A DNA stretch of 64,000 nt from Caballeronia telluris. GTDB lineage: Bacteria; Pseudomonadota; Gammaproteobacteria; Burkholderiales; Burkholderiaceae. Below the pieces are notes generated by a model. That model had not been told where the DNA came from. It saw only the letters and a list, made by a program, of their open reading frames with translations, and searched no databases. Where the stretch lies: positions 62,001 to 126,000 of the forward strand of contig NZ_FCNZ02000008.1 in the NCBI RefSeq assembly GCF_001544495.1, given 5' to 3'. Shown one piece after another: positions 53,435 to 61,980 of this stretch (positions within the stretch are counted from its first letter, which is position 1; every line of letters starts with the position of its first letter). Made by a program: the position numbers and the translations under genes.

Positions 53435-53826
53435 GGTCGAGTTGTCCTTGTTCTATCCGGGTGCGGCGTTGTTATTGGCATGCGGCCTTAAAAGGCGCCG
53501 GGCGTCGAAGCCCTGGCGAGGCGAAGCCATCATACGAAACGCGCCATGCCGCGAACAACTCGATTTACGTCCCGTTACGCTCGAAACAAACTTGTCGCGA
53601 TTCCCCGTGCGACAGTCGGCGAGCCCCGCCCGTCTTGCATCCAGCGCCTCTGCGCCCCATCTGCGGGAGACATTTGCGACCCCTCGGCAACAAATGGCCG
53701 GCCGCGGTCATGCTCGCCGGTCGCCTAAGGTAGAATCGGCAGATAAATCAGGTATTTTCGAACGCTTTCGGACGTGTTTTGAACGTCCCGAACCTGCAAG
53801 CGCCCTCGTCCGCTCTCTTTTTTCGC
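53435..53826. other. Divergent intergenic region OsmB-like gene / glnS
   Basis: 392 bp without a gene. TAGAAT at 53731-53736 is a candidate -10 for glnS, leaving a leader of about 85 nt. The region near 53680-53720 is GC-rich and could fold. I saw no other recognisable element. Confidence 0.4.
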
Positions 53827-55536
53827 ATGAACACCGATCGCAACGACGCCCCGGCGGTATCCAATTTCATCCGCAATATCATCGACGAAGACAATCGCAC
53901 CGGCAAATGGTCGCAGCGGGTCGAGACGCGCTTTCCGCCCGAGCCTAACGGCTATCTGCACATCGGCCACGCGAAGAGCATCTGCGTGAACTTCGGCATC
54001 GCGCGCGACTACGGCGGCGTCTGCCACCTGCGTTTCGACGATACGAACCCGGAAAAGGAAAGCGTCGAGTACGTGGAGTCGATCATCGACGCCGTGAAGT
54101 GGCTCGGCTACGACTGGAACAAGAACGGCGAAGAGCATCTCTACTTCGCGAGCGACTACTACGACAAGCTCTACGAGTTCGCCGAGACGCTGATCCAGCG
54201 CGGCCAGGCCTACGTCGACAGCCAGACCGCCGACGAAATTCGCGCCACGCGCGGCTCGGCCACCGAGGCCGGCATCAACTCGCCGTATCGCGACCGCTCG
54301 CCCGAGGAAAACCTCGACCTTTTCCGCCGCATGAAGGCGGGCGAGTTCAAGGAAGGCGAACACGTGCTGCGCGCGAAGATCGACATGGGGTCGCCCAACT
54401 TCAACATGCGCGACCCGGTCATTTACCGCATCCGCTTCGCGCATCACTACCGCACGGGCGACACGTGGTGCATCTACCCGATGTACGACTACACGCATTG
54501 CGTGTCGGACGCGCTCGAGAACATCACGCATTCGCTGTGCACGCTGGAGTTCGAGGATCACCGCCCGCTCTACGACTGGTTCCTCGCGCAACTCGCCGAC
54601 GACGGCGTTTTCGCCCGTCCGCTGCCGCAGCAAATCGAGTTCTCGCGCCTGAACCTGACCTACGCCATCACGAGCAAGCGCAAACTGCTGCAACTCGTGC
54701 AGGACAACCACGTCGACGGCTGGGACGACCCGCGCATGCCGACCATCGTCGGCGTGCGGCGGCGCGGCTTCACGCCGGAGAGCATCCGCCTGATGGTGGA
54801 GCGCATCGGCGTGACGAAGGTCGATTCTTGGATCGACATGAGCGTGCTGGAAGGCGCGCTGCGCGACGACCTCGACGACAAGGCGCCGCGCGCGATCGCG
54901 GTGCTCGACCCGCTCAAGCTCGTCATCGACAACTATCCCGAAGGGCAGAACGAAGACTGCAGCGCGCCGGTGCATCCGCATCATCCGGAGCGCGGCACGC
55001 GCACGTTCCCGTTCTCGCGCGAACTGTGGATCGAGCGCGAAGATTTTCAGGAAACGCCGCCGAAGGGCTATTTCCGGCTCTTCCCGGGCAACAAGGTGCG
55101 TCTGAAGTACGGTTTCGTCGTGGAATGCACGGGCGCAGAGAAGGACGCGGACGGCAACGTGATCGCCGTCCACTGCAACTACTTCCCCGACAGCAAGTCC
55201 GGCACGGACGGCGCTAACAGCTACAAGGTGAAGGGCACGATCCACTGGGTCAGCGCGGAGCATGCCTGTCCGGCCGAAGTGCGCCTCTACGACCGGCTCT
55301 TCAAGGAACCGCAGCCGGGTGCCGGCGGCGCCGAATTTCTCGACGCGCTCAATCCGGATTCGAAGCGCATCGTGAATGCGTATCTCGAACCGAGCGCGCG
55401 CGAAGCGGCGGCCGAAGACCGTTTCCAGTTCGAGCGTCACGGCTACTTCGTGGCCGACCGCATCGATTCCCAGCCGGGCAAGCCGGTGTTCAACCGGATC
55501 GTGAGCCTGCGCGACAGCTGGGGCAAGCCGGCCTGA
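53827..55536 (+). CDS. glnS: Glutaminyl-tRNA synthetase
   Basis: 569 residues, class Ib synthetase. RFPPEPNGYLHIGHAKS is the HIGH-motif region (residues about 35-51). YAITSKRKLLQLV is the KMSKS-equivalent. The C-terminal beta-barrels binding the anticodon follow (GYFRLFPGNKVRLKYGF). It charges tRNA-Gln directly. ATG 53827 chosen; a TTG at 53779 would add 16 residues without similarity. An amino-acid binding protein gene follows 65 bp later on the same strand. Confidence 0.96.
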   Translation: MNTDRNDAPAVSNFIRNIIDEDNRTGKWSQRVETRFPPEPNGYLHIGHAKSICVNFGIARDYGGVCHLRFDDTNPEKESVEYVESIIDAVKWLGYDWNKNGEEHLYFASDYYDKLYEFAETLIQRGQAYVDSQTADEIRATRGSATEAGINSPYRDRSPEENLDLFRRMKAGEFKEGEHVLRAKIDMGSPNFNMRDPVIYRIRFAHHYRTGDTWCIYPMYDYTHCVSDALENITHSLCTLEFEDHRPLYDWFLAQLADDGVFARPLPQQIEFSRLNLTYAITSKRKLLQLVQDNHVDGWDDPRMPTIVGVRRRGFTPESIRLMVERIGVTKVDSWIDMSVLEGALRDDLDDKAPRAIAVLDPLKLVIDNYPEGQNEDCSAPVHPHHPERGTRTFPFSRELWIEREDFQETPPKGYFRLFPGNKVRLKYGFVVECTGAEKDADGNVIAVHCNYFPDSKSGTDGANSYKVKGTIHWVSAEHACPAEVRLYDRLFKEPQPGAGGAEFLDALNPDSKRIVNAYLEPSAREAAAEDRFQFERHGYFVADRIDSQPGKPVFNRIVSLRDSWGKPA

Positions 55537-55601
55537 GATGCGCGCAATTTTCGGCGCTTCCGGCTTCCGGCGTTTTGCGGCGCGTGAATCGTGAGGATCG
55601 C

Positions 55602-56573
55602 ATGACATTGCCGCCCGTTCCTGCCTTGCGCCGCGCGCGGTCGAATCGCGGCACGCGCTGGATGGCAGCCGCCGCCCTCGTGTGCAGCGGCGCCGCGCAA
55701 GCCGCCGGACCCACCGGCGCCGAGGCGGCCATCGACCAGTTGCCGCCCTCCGCGACGCTGCGCAAGATCGCGGAAAACAGCGCAATCGTGCTTGGCGTGC
55801 GCGAGTCGTCGGTGCCGTTTTCGTATCTCGACCGTCAGCAGCAGCCGATCGGCTATTCGCACGACATCGCGCTCAAGATCGTCGACGACATCAAGAAGCG
55901 TCTCAATCTGCCGACTCTCGCGGTCAAGACGGCGCTCGTCACCTCCGCGAACCGCATCTCGTTCGTCGTGAACAACCAGGTCGACCTGGAATGCGGCTCG
56001 ACCGCGCATATCGCCGAGCGCGACCCGCTCGTCGCGTTTTCAAACAGCTTTTTCCAGTACGGCATCCGCATGGCCGTGAAGCGCAAGTCGGGCATCCAGG
56101 ACTACGAGGATCTCGCCGGCAAGACGGTCTCGACGACCGCCGGCACCTCCGACGAGCGCATCCTGCGCCAGATGTCGATCGAGAAGAAGCTGAACCTGCG
56201 CATCATCAGCGCGCGCGATCACGCCGAGGCGTTCCAGGCGCTGAAGTCCGACCGCGCGGTGGCCTTCGTGATGGACGATCCGCTCCTGTACGGCAAGATC
56301 GCGCAGGAAGGCGCGGCCCGCAATGAATACGCCGTGACCGGCAAGCCGCTCGCCTTCGAAACCTACGGCTGCATGATTCGCAAGGGCGACCCGGTGTTCA
56401 AGCGCCTGGTGGACGACGTGATCGCCAACATGCAGCGCTCCGGCGAAGCGACAAAGCTCTACGAGAAGTGGTTCACGCAGCCGATCCCGCCCGACGGGAT
56501 CAACCTGCAATTCCCGATGTCGCCGGAGATGAAGACGCTGTTCGCCAATCCCAACGACCGCACGATCGACTGA
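55602..56573 (+). CDS. Periplasmic amino-acid binding protein (glutamate/aspartate GltI-like)
   Basis: 323 residues. Basic N-terminus and signal peptide (RWMAAAALVCSGAAQAAG), then a SBP_bac_3 domain: GVRESSVPFSYLD, GYSHDIALKIVDDI, NNQVDLECGSTAHI and the hinge region TSDERIL. The VDLECGSTAHI segment is typical of glutamate/aspartate-binding GltI proteins. It delivers ligand to an ABC permease that is not encoded here. GAGGA precedes the ATG by about 5 bp. An orphan binding protein next to glnS; the pairing may be coincidental. Confidence 0.85.
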   Translation: MTLPPVPALRRARSNRGTRWMAAAALVCSGAAQAAGPTGAEAAIDQLPPSATLRKIAENSAIVLGVRESSVPFSYLDRQQQPIGYSHDIALKIVDDIKKRLNLPTLAVKTALVTSANRISFVVNNQVDLECGSTAHIAERDPLVAFSNSFFQYGIRMAVKRKSGIQDYEDLAGKTVSTTAGTSDERILRQMSIEKKLNLRIISARDHAEAFQALKSDRAVAFVMDDPLLYGKIAQEGAARNEYAVTGKPLAFETYGCMIRKGDPVFKRLVDDVIANMQRSGEATKLYEKWFTQPIPPDGINLQFPMSPEMKTLFANPNDRTID

Positions 56574-56597
56574 CCGACTGACCGGCGCCCGCCTGGC

Positions 56598-57050
56598 TCA
56601 AACGAGCGTCTCGTGCAGTTCGGCGAGCGACAGCGTCGTCTGGAAAAGCCGCGCGAGGCTGCGGCTCGCGAACGCGTCGATGTCGGCGGGGCTCACCCAG
56701 CGGTAGGCATCCATTTCCGGGATCATCGTGCCGTCGCCGCGGCGCGGGAAAAAAGACTCGCACACGCACTGGTCGAGCCGCACTTCGTCTTCGGTGACGC
56801 GCACCGCGAACAGATGCAGGTCCTTGTCCCGGCGATAGAGAAAGCGCCCCAGATCCTTCAGCCGCTCGGGCGGCAACACGATGCCCGTCTCCTCGACGAG
56901 TTCGCGCAACGCTGCGTCGATCGGCCGCTCGTCGGGATCGGCGTGGCCCTTCGGCACGTCCCAGTGCGACGTCTCGGTTGCGTGGCAAAGCAGGACGTCG
57001 CCCTGCTCGTTCAGAATGACGACGCCGCACGACACGGTCCGCCCGCTCAT
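56598..57050 (-). CDS. Nudix hydrolase
   Basis: 150 residues. The Nudix box begins GHADPDERPIDAALRELVEE and continues TGI, matching G-x5-E-x7-R-E-U-x-E-E-x-G-U exactly. SWHDVP-like SHWDVPKG just before it and the short length resemble the diadenosine tetraphosphatase-type subgroup. It hydrolyses a nucleoside diphosphate-linked substrate, not identifiable from sequence alone. Convergent with the binding-protein gene; 49 bp downstream of the surface-antigen-like gene. Confidence 0.88.
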   Translation of the reverse strand: MSGRTVSCGVVILNEQGDVLLCHATETSHWDVPKGHADPDERPIDAALRELVEETGIVLPPERLKDLGRFLYRRDKDLHLFAVRVTEDEVRLDQCVCESFFPRRGDGTMIPEMDAYRWVSPADIDAFASRSLARLFQTTLSLAELHETLV

Positions 57051-57099
57051 GCGCGACCCTCCGCCCCGGCGACGGCGGCTCCGGCAACCACGGCGCGCG

Positions 57100-57498
57100 T
57101 CATTGCTTCAGCAGTTTCCACTTGCCGCCGCTCGCTTTGCAGGCGGTCGGCGTCCAGGTCTGCGTCTGGCCCTTGGCGATGGCGACGAGCGTCACCTTGC
57201 GGCAAGTGCGATCGCCCTGCTTGACCGAGTCCTGCGGCGTGATGGTGCCTCTGATCGGCACCGGGTTGCCGGTGCCCTGGTTGTTCCACTCGACCGATTC
57301 GCCGTCCTTCTGCGTGTCGAGCGCCTTGCTCGCGGCGCTGTTGAGCGCCTGGAGGTCGCGCTGCTTCATGTAGCTGATCGGCGTGTCGTTGAGAAAGCCG
57401 AGATTCGCGGCCGACGCAGCGGCGGCCCCGGCGACGAGCAGAGTCGCCGCGGTCGACTGGACACAGGCACGGACGAACGCGCGGGATGTCATCGGCAT
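57100..57498 (-). CDS. RT0821/17-kDa surface-antigen-like exported protein
   Basis: 132 residues. A signal peptide (VRACVQSTAATLLVAGAAAA, cleavage near ASA-AN) leads to a domain with the pattern VEWNNQGTGNPVPIRGTITP and TCRKVTLVAIAKGQTQTWTP, ending CKASGGKWKLL. This W-x-N-x-x-T-G-N...C...C-K...G-x-W-K arrangement matches the C-terminal domain of Rickettsia 17-kDa antigen/RT0821-type proteins. The two cysteines probably bond. CAGGAG precedes the ATG at 57498; the frame to 57621 is rejected. Confidence 0.7.
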   Translation of the reverse strand: MPMTSRAFVRACVQSTAATLLVAGAAAASAANLGFLNDTPISYMKQRDLQALNSAASKALDTQKDGESVEWNNQGTGNPVPIRGTITPQDSVKQGDRTCRKVTLVAIAKGQTQTWTPTACKASGGKWKLLKQ

Positions 57499-57752
57499 AA
57501 AACGATTCTCCTGAGGGTCGAGTTCGGTGGCTTCGCCCACACAGCATGGCGGCCGGACCCATCGAGAATAGCATGAGGCGAACGCGGCCAACTTTGCCCG
57601 CGAGAAGCTCGGCCGGGCCACGCAAAGGCGAATCGCACGCGCCGCAGGATCGTTTTAAGATTGATCCAATGTTCGCCTTAGAGCGCGCACTCTAGCATCG
57701 ACGGTTCTGTCTGCCCTTGCGGCAACTTCCAGTCACTTGCGACCCGTCGACC

Positions 57753-58004
57753 ATGTCCGAGCTTCTGTTCTCCAGCCATTCACCGGCCGTCTACTGGCTG
57801 CTCTCGATCGTCACCATCGCCTGCGCGGCCGGCATTCCGGGCGCCGTCATGCTCGTCGACCAGGTGCTGGCGAGCGGCCCGGTGTGGCAACGCAGCGGCG
57901 AGGTCTGCGACTGGCCGCGCGTCGTGGCGTGGGCCGGCATGGCGCTGCTCCTTGGCGCGTTCGTCGCGCTCGTGCTGCTCTGCCGGACGCTCGCGTCGGC
58001 CTAA
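57753..58004 (+). CDS. Small two-helix membrane protein
   Basis: 83 residues with predicted helices at about 12-35 (WLLSIVTIACAAGIPGAVML) and 58-80 (VVAWAGMALLLGAFVALVLL). No recognised family. Its TAA overlaps the stop of the convergent cytochrome c peroxidase gene by 3 bp. The ribosome site is weak. A TAGAG-N6-CTCTA inverted repeat about 60 bp upstream could be a control site for this or the divergent gene. Confidence 0.6.
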   Translation: MSELLFSSHSPAVYWLLSIVTIACAAGIPGAVMLVDQVLASGPVWQRSGEVCDWPRVVAWAGMALLLGAFVALVLLCRTLASA

Positions 58005-59323
58005 TTCGCCGCGGTCTTGGCAGGCGTTCGCGCCGGCGCCTGATACCCGTCGGTCAGCGTGCCGAGAAACGCGACCACATCCTTGATCTCCGCCTCATCC
58101 AGCGCCGGCTGCTCGCCGCGCTTGCGATCGAAAGGCGGCTCCGTATTCACGTTAGTCCAGTAGCGCTTCGGCAGATCGTCGAATTTCCGGACCACGCCCT
58201 TCGATACCGGATAGAACTTCTCCGGATTCGTATCCCGCTCGACGTAGAACCGCACCACGTCTTCGAGCGAGTGATAGATCCCGTTGTGAAAGAAGGTCTT
58301 GCGCAGCGCGACGTTGCGCAGCGACGGCGTGCGGAACAGTCCGCAGAATTCGTCGCGCCCCTTCAGGTCGGTCCGCTCCGGACCGCATGCGCCGAGGTCG
58401 TGATAGCGCGGGTCACGGTTGATCGGCAGCGCGCGGTTGCGCGGCACGCCGATCGCGATCAGCCCGAAGTCGCTGAACTGCGGCGGCGTGCCGTCCTTCG
58501 CGCGCTGGCTGATGTGGCACGCCGCGCAATTGCCCTTCTTCTCGTCGTTGAAGAGCTCGAGGCCGTGCAGTTCCGCGTCGGTGAGCTTCGTCCTGCCCGC
58601 GAGATACGCGTCGAACTTGCTCGTGTACGGATAGAACTTCTGCGGCACCTGCTCGAACGCCTCCAGCGCGCGCAACACGGCGGCGAAAGTCTGGTCGTCG
58701 CTGTCGAAGACGTTCGCGCCGAACGCGCGGCGGAAGTCGTCGGCGTAAGGCGCCGCCTTCACCGCCGCCGCCACCTTCGCCGGCGTGCTGCCCATCTCGA
58801 ACGACGACAGCAGCGGAATGCGCGCCTGGTCCGCGCCATGATCGACGCGTCCATCCCACGTCAGGCCGCCCGTCGGACCGGCATCGACGCTCTCGTCGCC
58901 TTCGTCGTCGGAATCGTGGAAATGCTCGCTGAACGCGGGCACCGCCTGCAAATACCTGAGCGAGGGCACCGCGCGAAATCCCGGCCGATGCATGTCGCTG
59001 CCGCCGAGTTGCACCGACAGCCCGTTCGACGGCCCGAACGCGTGAACCGGACTGTGGCATGACGCGCACGCGAGCTTGCCCGAGCCGGAGAGCGACGGAT
59101 CGAAGAAGAGCTTCTCGCCGACCGCCGTCATCTCCTTCACGGCCGCGAACACCTGCGAGCGCGACTGGGCTTGCGGCGATGCGCTCGCGGCCTGCGCGGA
59201 CGCCGCCTTGGTCGACGCATCCGCGGACGGGTTTGCCGCATGCGAATCGCAGCCGCCGAGCGTGATCGCAAGCGTTGCAAAGAGGTGTGAAGACAGGGCG
59301 ACGGAAAGACGCAACGAAGACAT
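58001..59323 (-). CDS. Di-haem cytochrome c peroxidase (MauG/CcpA family) lipoprotein
   Basis: 440 residues. Signal peptide with lipobox LAITLGGC (C25), so anchored in the envelope. The first haem motif CASCH and the second CAACH are both intact. Family features include GEKLFFDPSLSGSGKLAC and FRTPSLRNVALRKTFFHNG. Such proteins reduce H2O2 with cytochrome c electrons, or in the MauG branch oxidise a protein partner. The region after the lipobox is Ala/Ser-rich, a spacer. Divergent from the phosphatase gene. Confidence 0.88.
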   Translation of the reverse strand: MSSLRLSVALSSHLFATLAITLGGCDSHAANPSADASTKAASAQAASASPQAQSRSQVFAAVKEMTAVGEKLFFDPSLSGSGKLACASCHSPVHAFGPSNGLSVQLGGSDMHRPGFRAVPSLRYLQAVPAFSEHFHDSDDEGDESVDAGPTGGLTWDGRVDHGADQARIPLLSSFEMGSTPAKVAAAVKAAPYADDFRRAFGANVFDSDDQTFAAVLRALEAFEQVPQKFYPYTSKFDAYLAGRTKLTDAELHGLELFNDEKKGNCAACHISQRAKDGTPPQFSDFGLIAIGVPRNRALPINRDPRYHDLGACGPERTDLKGRDEFCGLFRTPSLRNVALRKTFFHNGIYHSLEDVVRFYVERDTNPEKFYPVSKGVVRKFDDLPKRYWTNVNTEPPFDRKRGEQPALDEAEIKDVVAFLGTLTDGYQAPARTPAKTAAN

Positions 59324-59549
59324 GAGCAGAGGGGCGAATGAAGAGAAGCCGCAGCGTATGACGCGAAGATGTCGATCGCGTGACACGTCGTGAGCGAGCG
59401 CTCACGACCGCTCCACCTTACGCAGCCGAAAGCCGTATTACACGGTCATGTCAAACGCGCTTGCGACACTTGCGGCGCCGGCCACAGGCGACAGCGCTTT
59501 TTCAAAGCGCGCGACGGGCGCCGGCTCCCCAACACGAGAGACCATTTCA

Positions 59550-61112
59550 ATGAACAAGACACTCGCCTGCGCCGTGCCGCTCACGGCACTCGTCGCATTC
59601 GGCCTGTCCGCGTGCGGCAGCAGCGACAGCAAACATGCGGATTTGTCGTCGGTGAAGAACATCGTCGTGATCTATGCGGAGAACCGCAGTTTCGACAATC
59701 TCTACGGCAACTTCCCCGGCGCGAACGGCCTGCAAAACGTCACGGCGACGAGCGCGGCCCAGCTCGATCGCGACGGCAGCACGCTCGCCACGTTGCCCGC
59801 GATCTGGGGCGGCCTGACGGCGAAGGGCGTGACGCCGGTCGTCACCGAAGCGATGACGGCGAATCTGCCGAACGCGCCGTTCGCCATCGACGATCCGGCC
59901 GGCTTCAACACGCCCCTTTCCACGACGACGCGCGACCTGTATCACCGCTTCTACGAGAACCAGATGCAGATCGACGGCGGCAAGAACGACAAGTTCGCCG
60001 CCTGGGCCGATTCGGGCGGCCTCGTGATGGGTCACTACAACACGAACGCCGACAAGCTGCCGCTCTACAAGATCGCGCAGCAGTACACGCTCGCCGACAA
60101 CTTCTTCATGGGCGCGTTCGGCGGCTCGTTCCTGAATCACCAGTGGCTCGTCTGCGCGTGCACGCCGGTGTATCCGAACGCGGACAAGAGTCCCGCGGCC
60201 AGTTCGATTTCGTCCGTCAACGACGACGGCGTGTCGCTCAAGGTGGCTTCGAATTCGCCGGCGTCCGCGCTCGCGGGCATTCCGAAGTTCGTGAACTCCG
60301 GCAACCTCACGCCCGACTTCTTCGCGATCAACACGATGCAGCCGCCGTATCAGCCGAGCGGCAACAAGGCAGCGACGGGCGGCGACCCCGCCCTCGCCGA
60401 CCCGAGCGTCGCGACGACGCTGCCGCCGCAGACGCAGCAGCACATCGGCGATCTGCTGAACAACGCGGGGGTTTCGTGGGCGTGGTACGGCGGATCGTGG
60501 GGCGCGGCGCTGGCCGACCCGACCGTGATCTACGGCTCGACGAATTCGGTGCCGAACTTCCAGACGCACCATCAGCCGTTCAACTACTTCGCCGATCTGG
60601 CGCCCGGCACGGCCAATCGCGCGCAGCATCTGCTCGACGGCGGCACGAACGGTGCCGGGTTCATCAAGGCGATCGACGCGGGCACGCTGCCGGCCGTTTC
60701 GTTCTACAAGCCGCAGGGCAACCTGAACGAGCACCCGGGCTACACCGACGTCGCTTCGGGCGACGCGCACATCGCCGATCTGATCGCGCATCTGCAAAAG
60801 AGCCCGCAGTGGAAGAACATGGTCGTCGTCGTGACCTACGATGAAAACGGCGGCTTCTGGGATCACGTCGGCCCGCCGAAGGGCGATCGCTGGGGTCCGG
60901 GCTCGCGCATTCCGGCGCTCGTGATTTCGCCGTATGCGAAGAAGGGTTTCGTCGATCACACGCAATACGACACGACCTCGATCCTGCGCCTCATCACGCA
61001 CCGCTTCTCGCTGCCGACGCTGCCGGGCCTCGCCTCGCGCGACTCGGCGCTCGTGGCGAACGGCGGCAAGGCGATGGGCGATCTGACCAACTCGCTCGAC
61101 TTCTCGCAATAA
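59550..61112 (+). CDS. AcpA-type acid phosphatase / phospholipase C superfamily lipoprotein
   Basis: 520 residues. Signal peptide with lipobox LSAC (C22). VKNIVVIYAENRSFDNLYG is the phosphoesterase (PF04185) N-terminal metal/nucleophile motif; the later VVVTYDENGGFWDHVGPP is the second metal-binding block. Known members are acid phosphatases (Francisella AcpA) and phospholipases C; the sequence resembles the acid phosphatase branch more. It should act in the envelope to release phosphate. The ATG at 59550 gives a proper signal peptide; the frame to 59448 does not. No convincing Pho box was seen. Confidence 0.87.
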   Translation: MNKTLACAVPLTALVAFGLSACGSSDSKHADLSSVKNIVVIYAENRSFDNLYGNFPGANGLQNVTATSAAQLDRDGSTLATLPAIWGGLTAKGVTPVVTEAMTANLPNAPFAIDDPAGFNTPLSTTTRDLYHRFYENQMQIDGGKNDKFAAWADSGGLVMGHYNTNADKLPLYKIAQQYTLADNFFMGAFGGSFLNHQWLVCACTPVYPNADKSPAASSISSVNDDGVSLKVASNSPASALAGIPKFVNSGNLTPDFFAINTMQPPYQPSGNKAATGGDPALADPSVATTLPPQTQQHIGDLLNNAGVSWAWYGGSWGAALADPTVIYGSTNSVPNFQTHHQPFNYFADLAPGTANRAQHLLDGGTNGAGFIKAIDAGTLPAVSFYKPQGNLNEHPGYTDVASGDAHIADLIAHLQKSPQWKNMVVVVTYDENGGFWDHVGPPKGDRWGPGSRIPALVISPYAKKGFVDHTQYDTTSILRLITHRFSLPTLPGLASRDSALVANGGKAMGDLTNSLDFSQ

Positions 61113-61127
61113 CGCGGCCGACGCCAT

Positions 61128-61157
61128 GCGTGAAGCGGCCTCGCGCCCGCTTCACGC
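61128..61157. terminator. Hairpin between convergent phosphatase and GntR genes
   Basis: An 11 bp perfect stem (61128-61138 with 61147-61157) with an 8-nt loop overlaps the GntR stop codon. No T-run follows on either strand, so it is at best a weak or Rho-assisted bidirectional terminator. Confidence 0.4.
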
Positions 61158-61853
61158 GCCGCTGAACAAGGTCACGAGATCGGCGCCCGCGCGCTCGTTC
61201 GCCCGCGCGACGACGCGCGCTTCCAGTTCCGCGAGATGCTCGCGCATCGACGCGAGCGCGGCGTCGAGCCGGCCGGCTTCGAGCGCGTCGATGAGCCGCG
61301 CGTGGTCGTCGGATGCGCAGTTCGATGCCTTCGACGGATCGAACAGCGCCTTGTAAAGCTCCGTCTTCGCGACGAGCTGCGCGAAGAACGCATGCAGTTC
61401 CGGGGCGGCCGCCATTTCCACGAGCAGCAGATGGAACTGGCCCGCGAGCCGCACGCAATCCTCGACACTGCCCGCTTTCAGCGCGCGCGCCTCGCTCTTC
61501 ACGTGCGCACGCAGACTGCGCTTTTGCTGCGTCGTGAGCGCGCCGCAGAGCGTCACGACGATGCCCGCTTCGATCACTTGCCGCGCGCGATAGACGGCGC
61601 GGATGTCGTCTTCCGACGGCGACGGCACGAACGCGCCGCGATTCGCCTCCAGCACCACTTTCCCTTCGTAACCAAGACGCATCAGCACCTTGCGGATCGT
61701 GCCGCGCGTGCAGTCGAAGGCGGCGGCGAGATCGCGTTCGACAAGCTGCGCGCCGGGCGCGAGCCTGCCCTCCAGCAACGCTTTCGTGAGCGCGGCGTGA
61801 ATGCGCTCGTCGATGGGAAGATCGTCCGTCGAAGGTTGCTTTCTGGTAGCCAT
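61152..61853 (-). CDS. GntR family (FadR/FCD subfamily) regulator
   Basis: 233 residues. Residues about 15-80 are the winged HTH (RDLAAAFDCTRGTIRKVLMRLG quoted in part: AAAFDCTRGTIRKVL). Residues about 88-215 form the helical FCD effector domain with His/Asp metal ligands (GQFHLLLVEMA; SDDHARLIDALEAG). It is divergent from the amidohydrolase-transporter pair and probably represses it via the inverted repeat between them. Effector likely a substrate or intermediate of that pathway. Confidence 0.9.
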   Translation of the reverse strand: MATRKQPSTDDLPIDERIHAALTKALLEGRLAPGAQLVERDLAAAFDCTRGTIRKVLMRLGYEGKVVLEANRGAFVPSPSEDDIRAVYRARQVIEAGIVVTLCGALTTQQKRSLRAHVKSEARALKAGSVEDCVRLAGQFHLLLVEMAAAPELHAFFAQLVAKTELYKALFDPSKASNCASDDHARLIDALEAGRLDAALASMREHLAELEARVVARANERAGADLVTLFSGA

Positions 61854-61927
61854 GACCCGTATCAGCGCCTGTTATAAGCTGTATTTCGATGACCGGCATT
61901 GTAGCGACTGATGTACCCTCACGAAAA

Positions 61928-61960
61928 TGGTTGACCAAAAATAGTTAAGATAGTCAACCA
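61928..61960. promoter_or_regulatory. Putative GntR operator
   Basis: TGGTTGAC (61928-61935) and GTCAACCA (61953-61960) form a perfect inverted repeat spaced by 17 bp. The first arm is also part of a smaller palindrome TGGT-TG-ACCA (61928-61937), resembling FCD-type GntR half-sites. It lies 20-50 bp before the amidohydrolase ATG. Confidence 0.6.
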
Positions 61961-61980
61961 GATAGGAGGCATTTAGTCAT

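Noticed and set aside
53435..53826. Small peptide frames (60-90 codons) upstream of glnS
   Set aside because: Overlapping frames with shadow-like composition and no ribosome sites.
59324..59549. Pho box upstream of the phosphatase gene
   Set aside because: A GTCATGTCA-like stretch near 59447 resembles one half-site but the second 7 bp direct repeat at 11 bp spacing is lacking.
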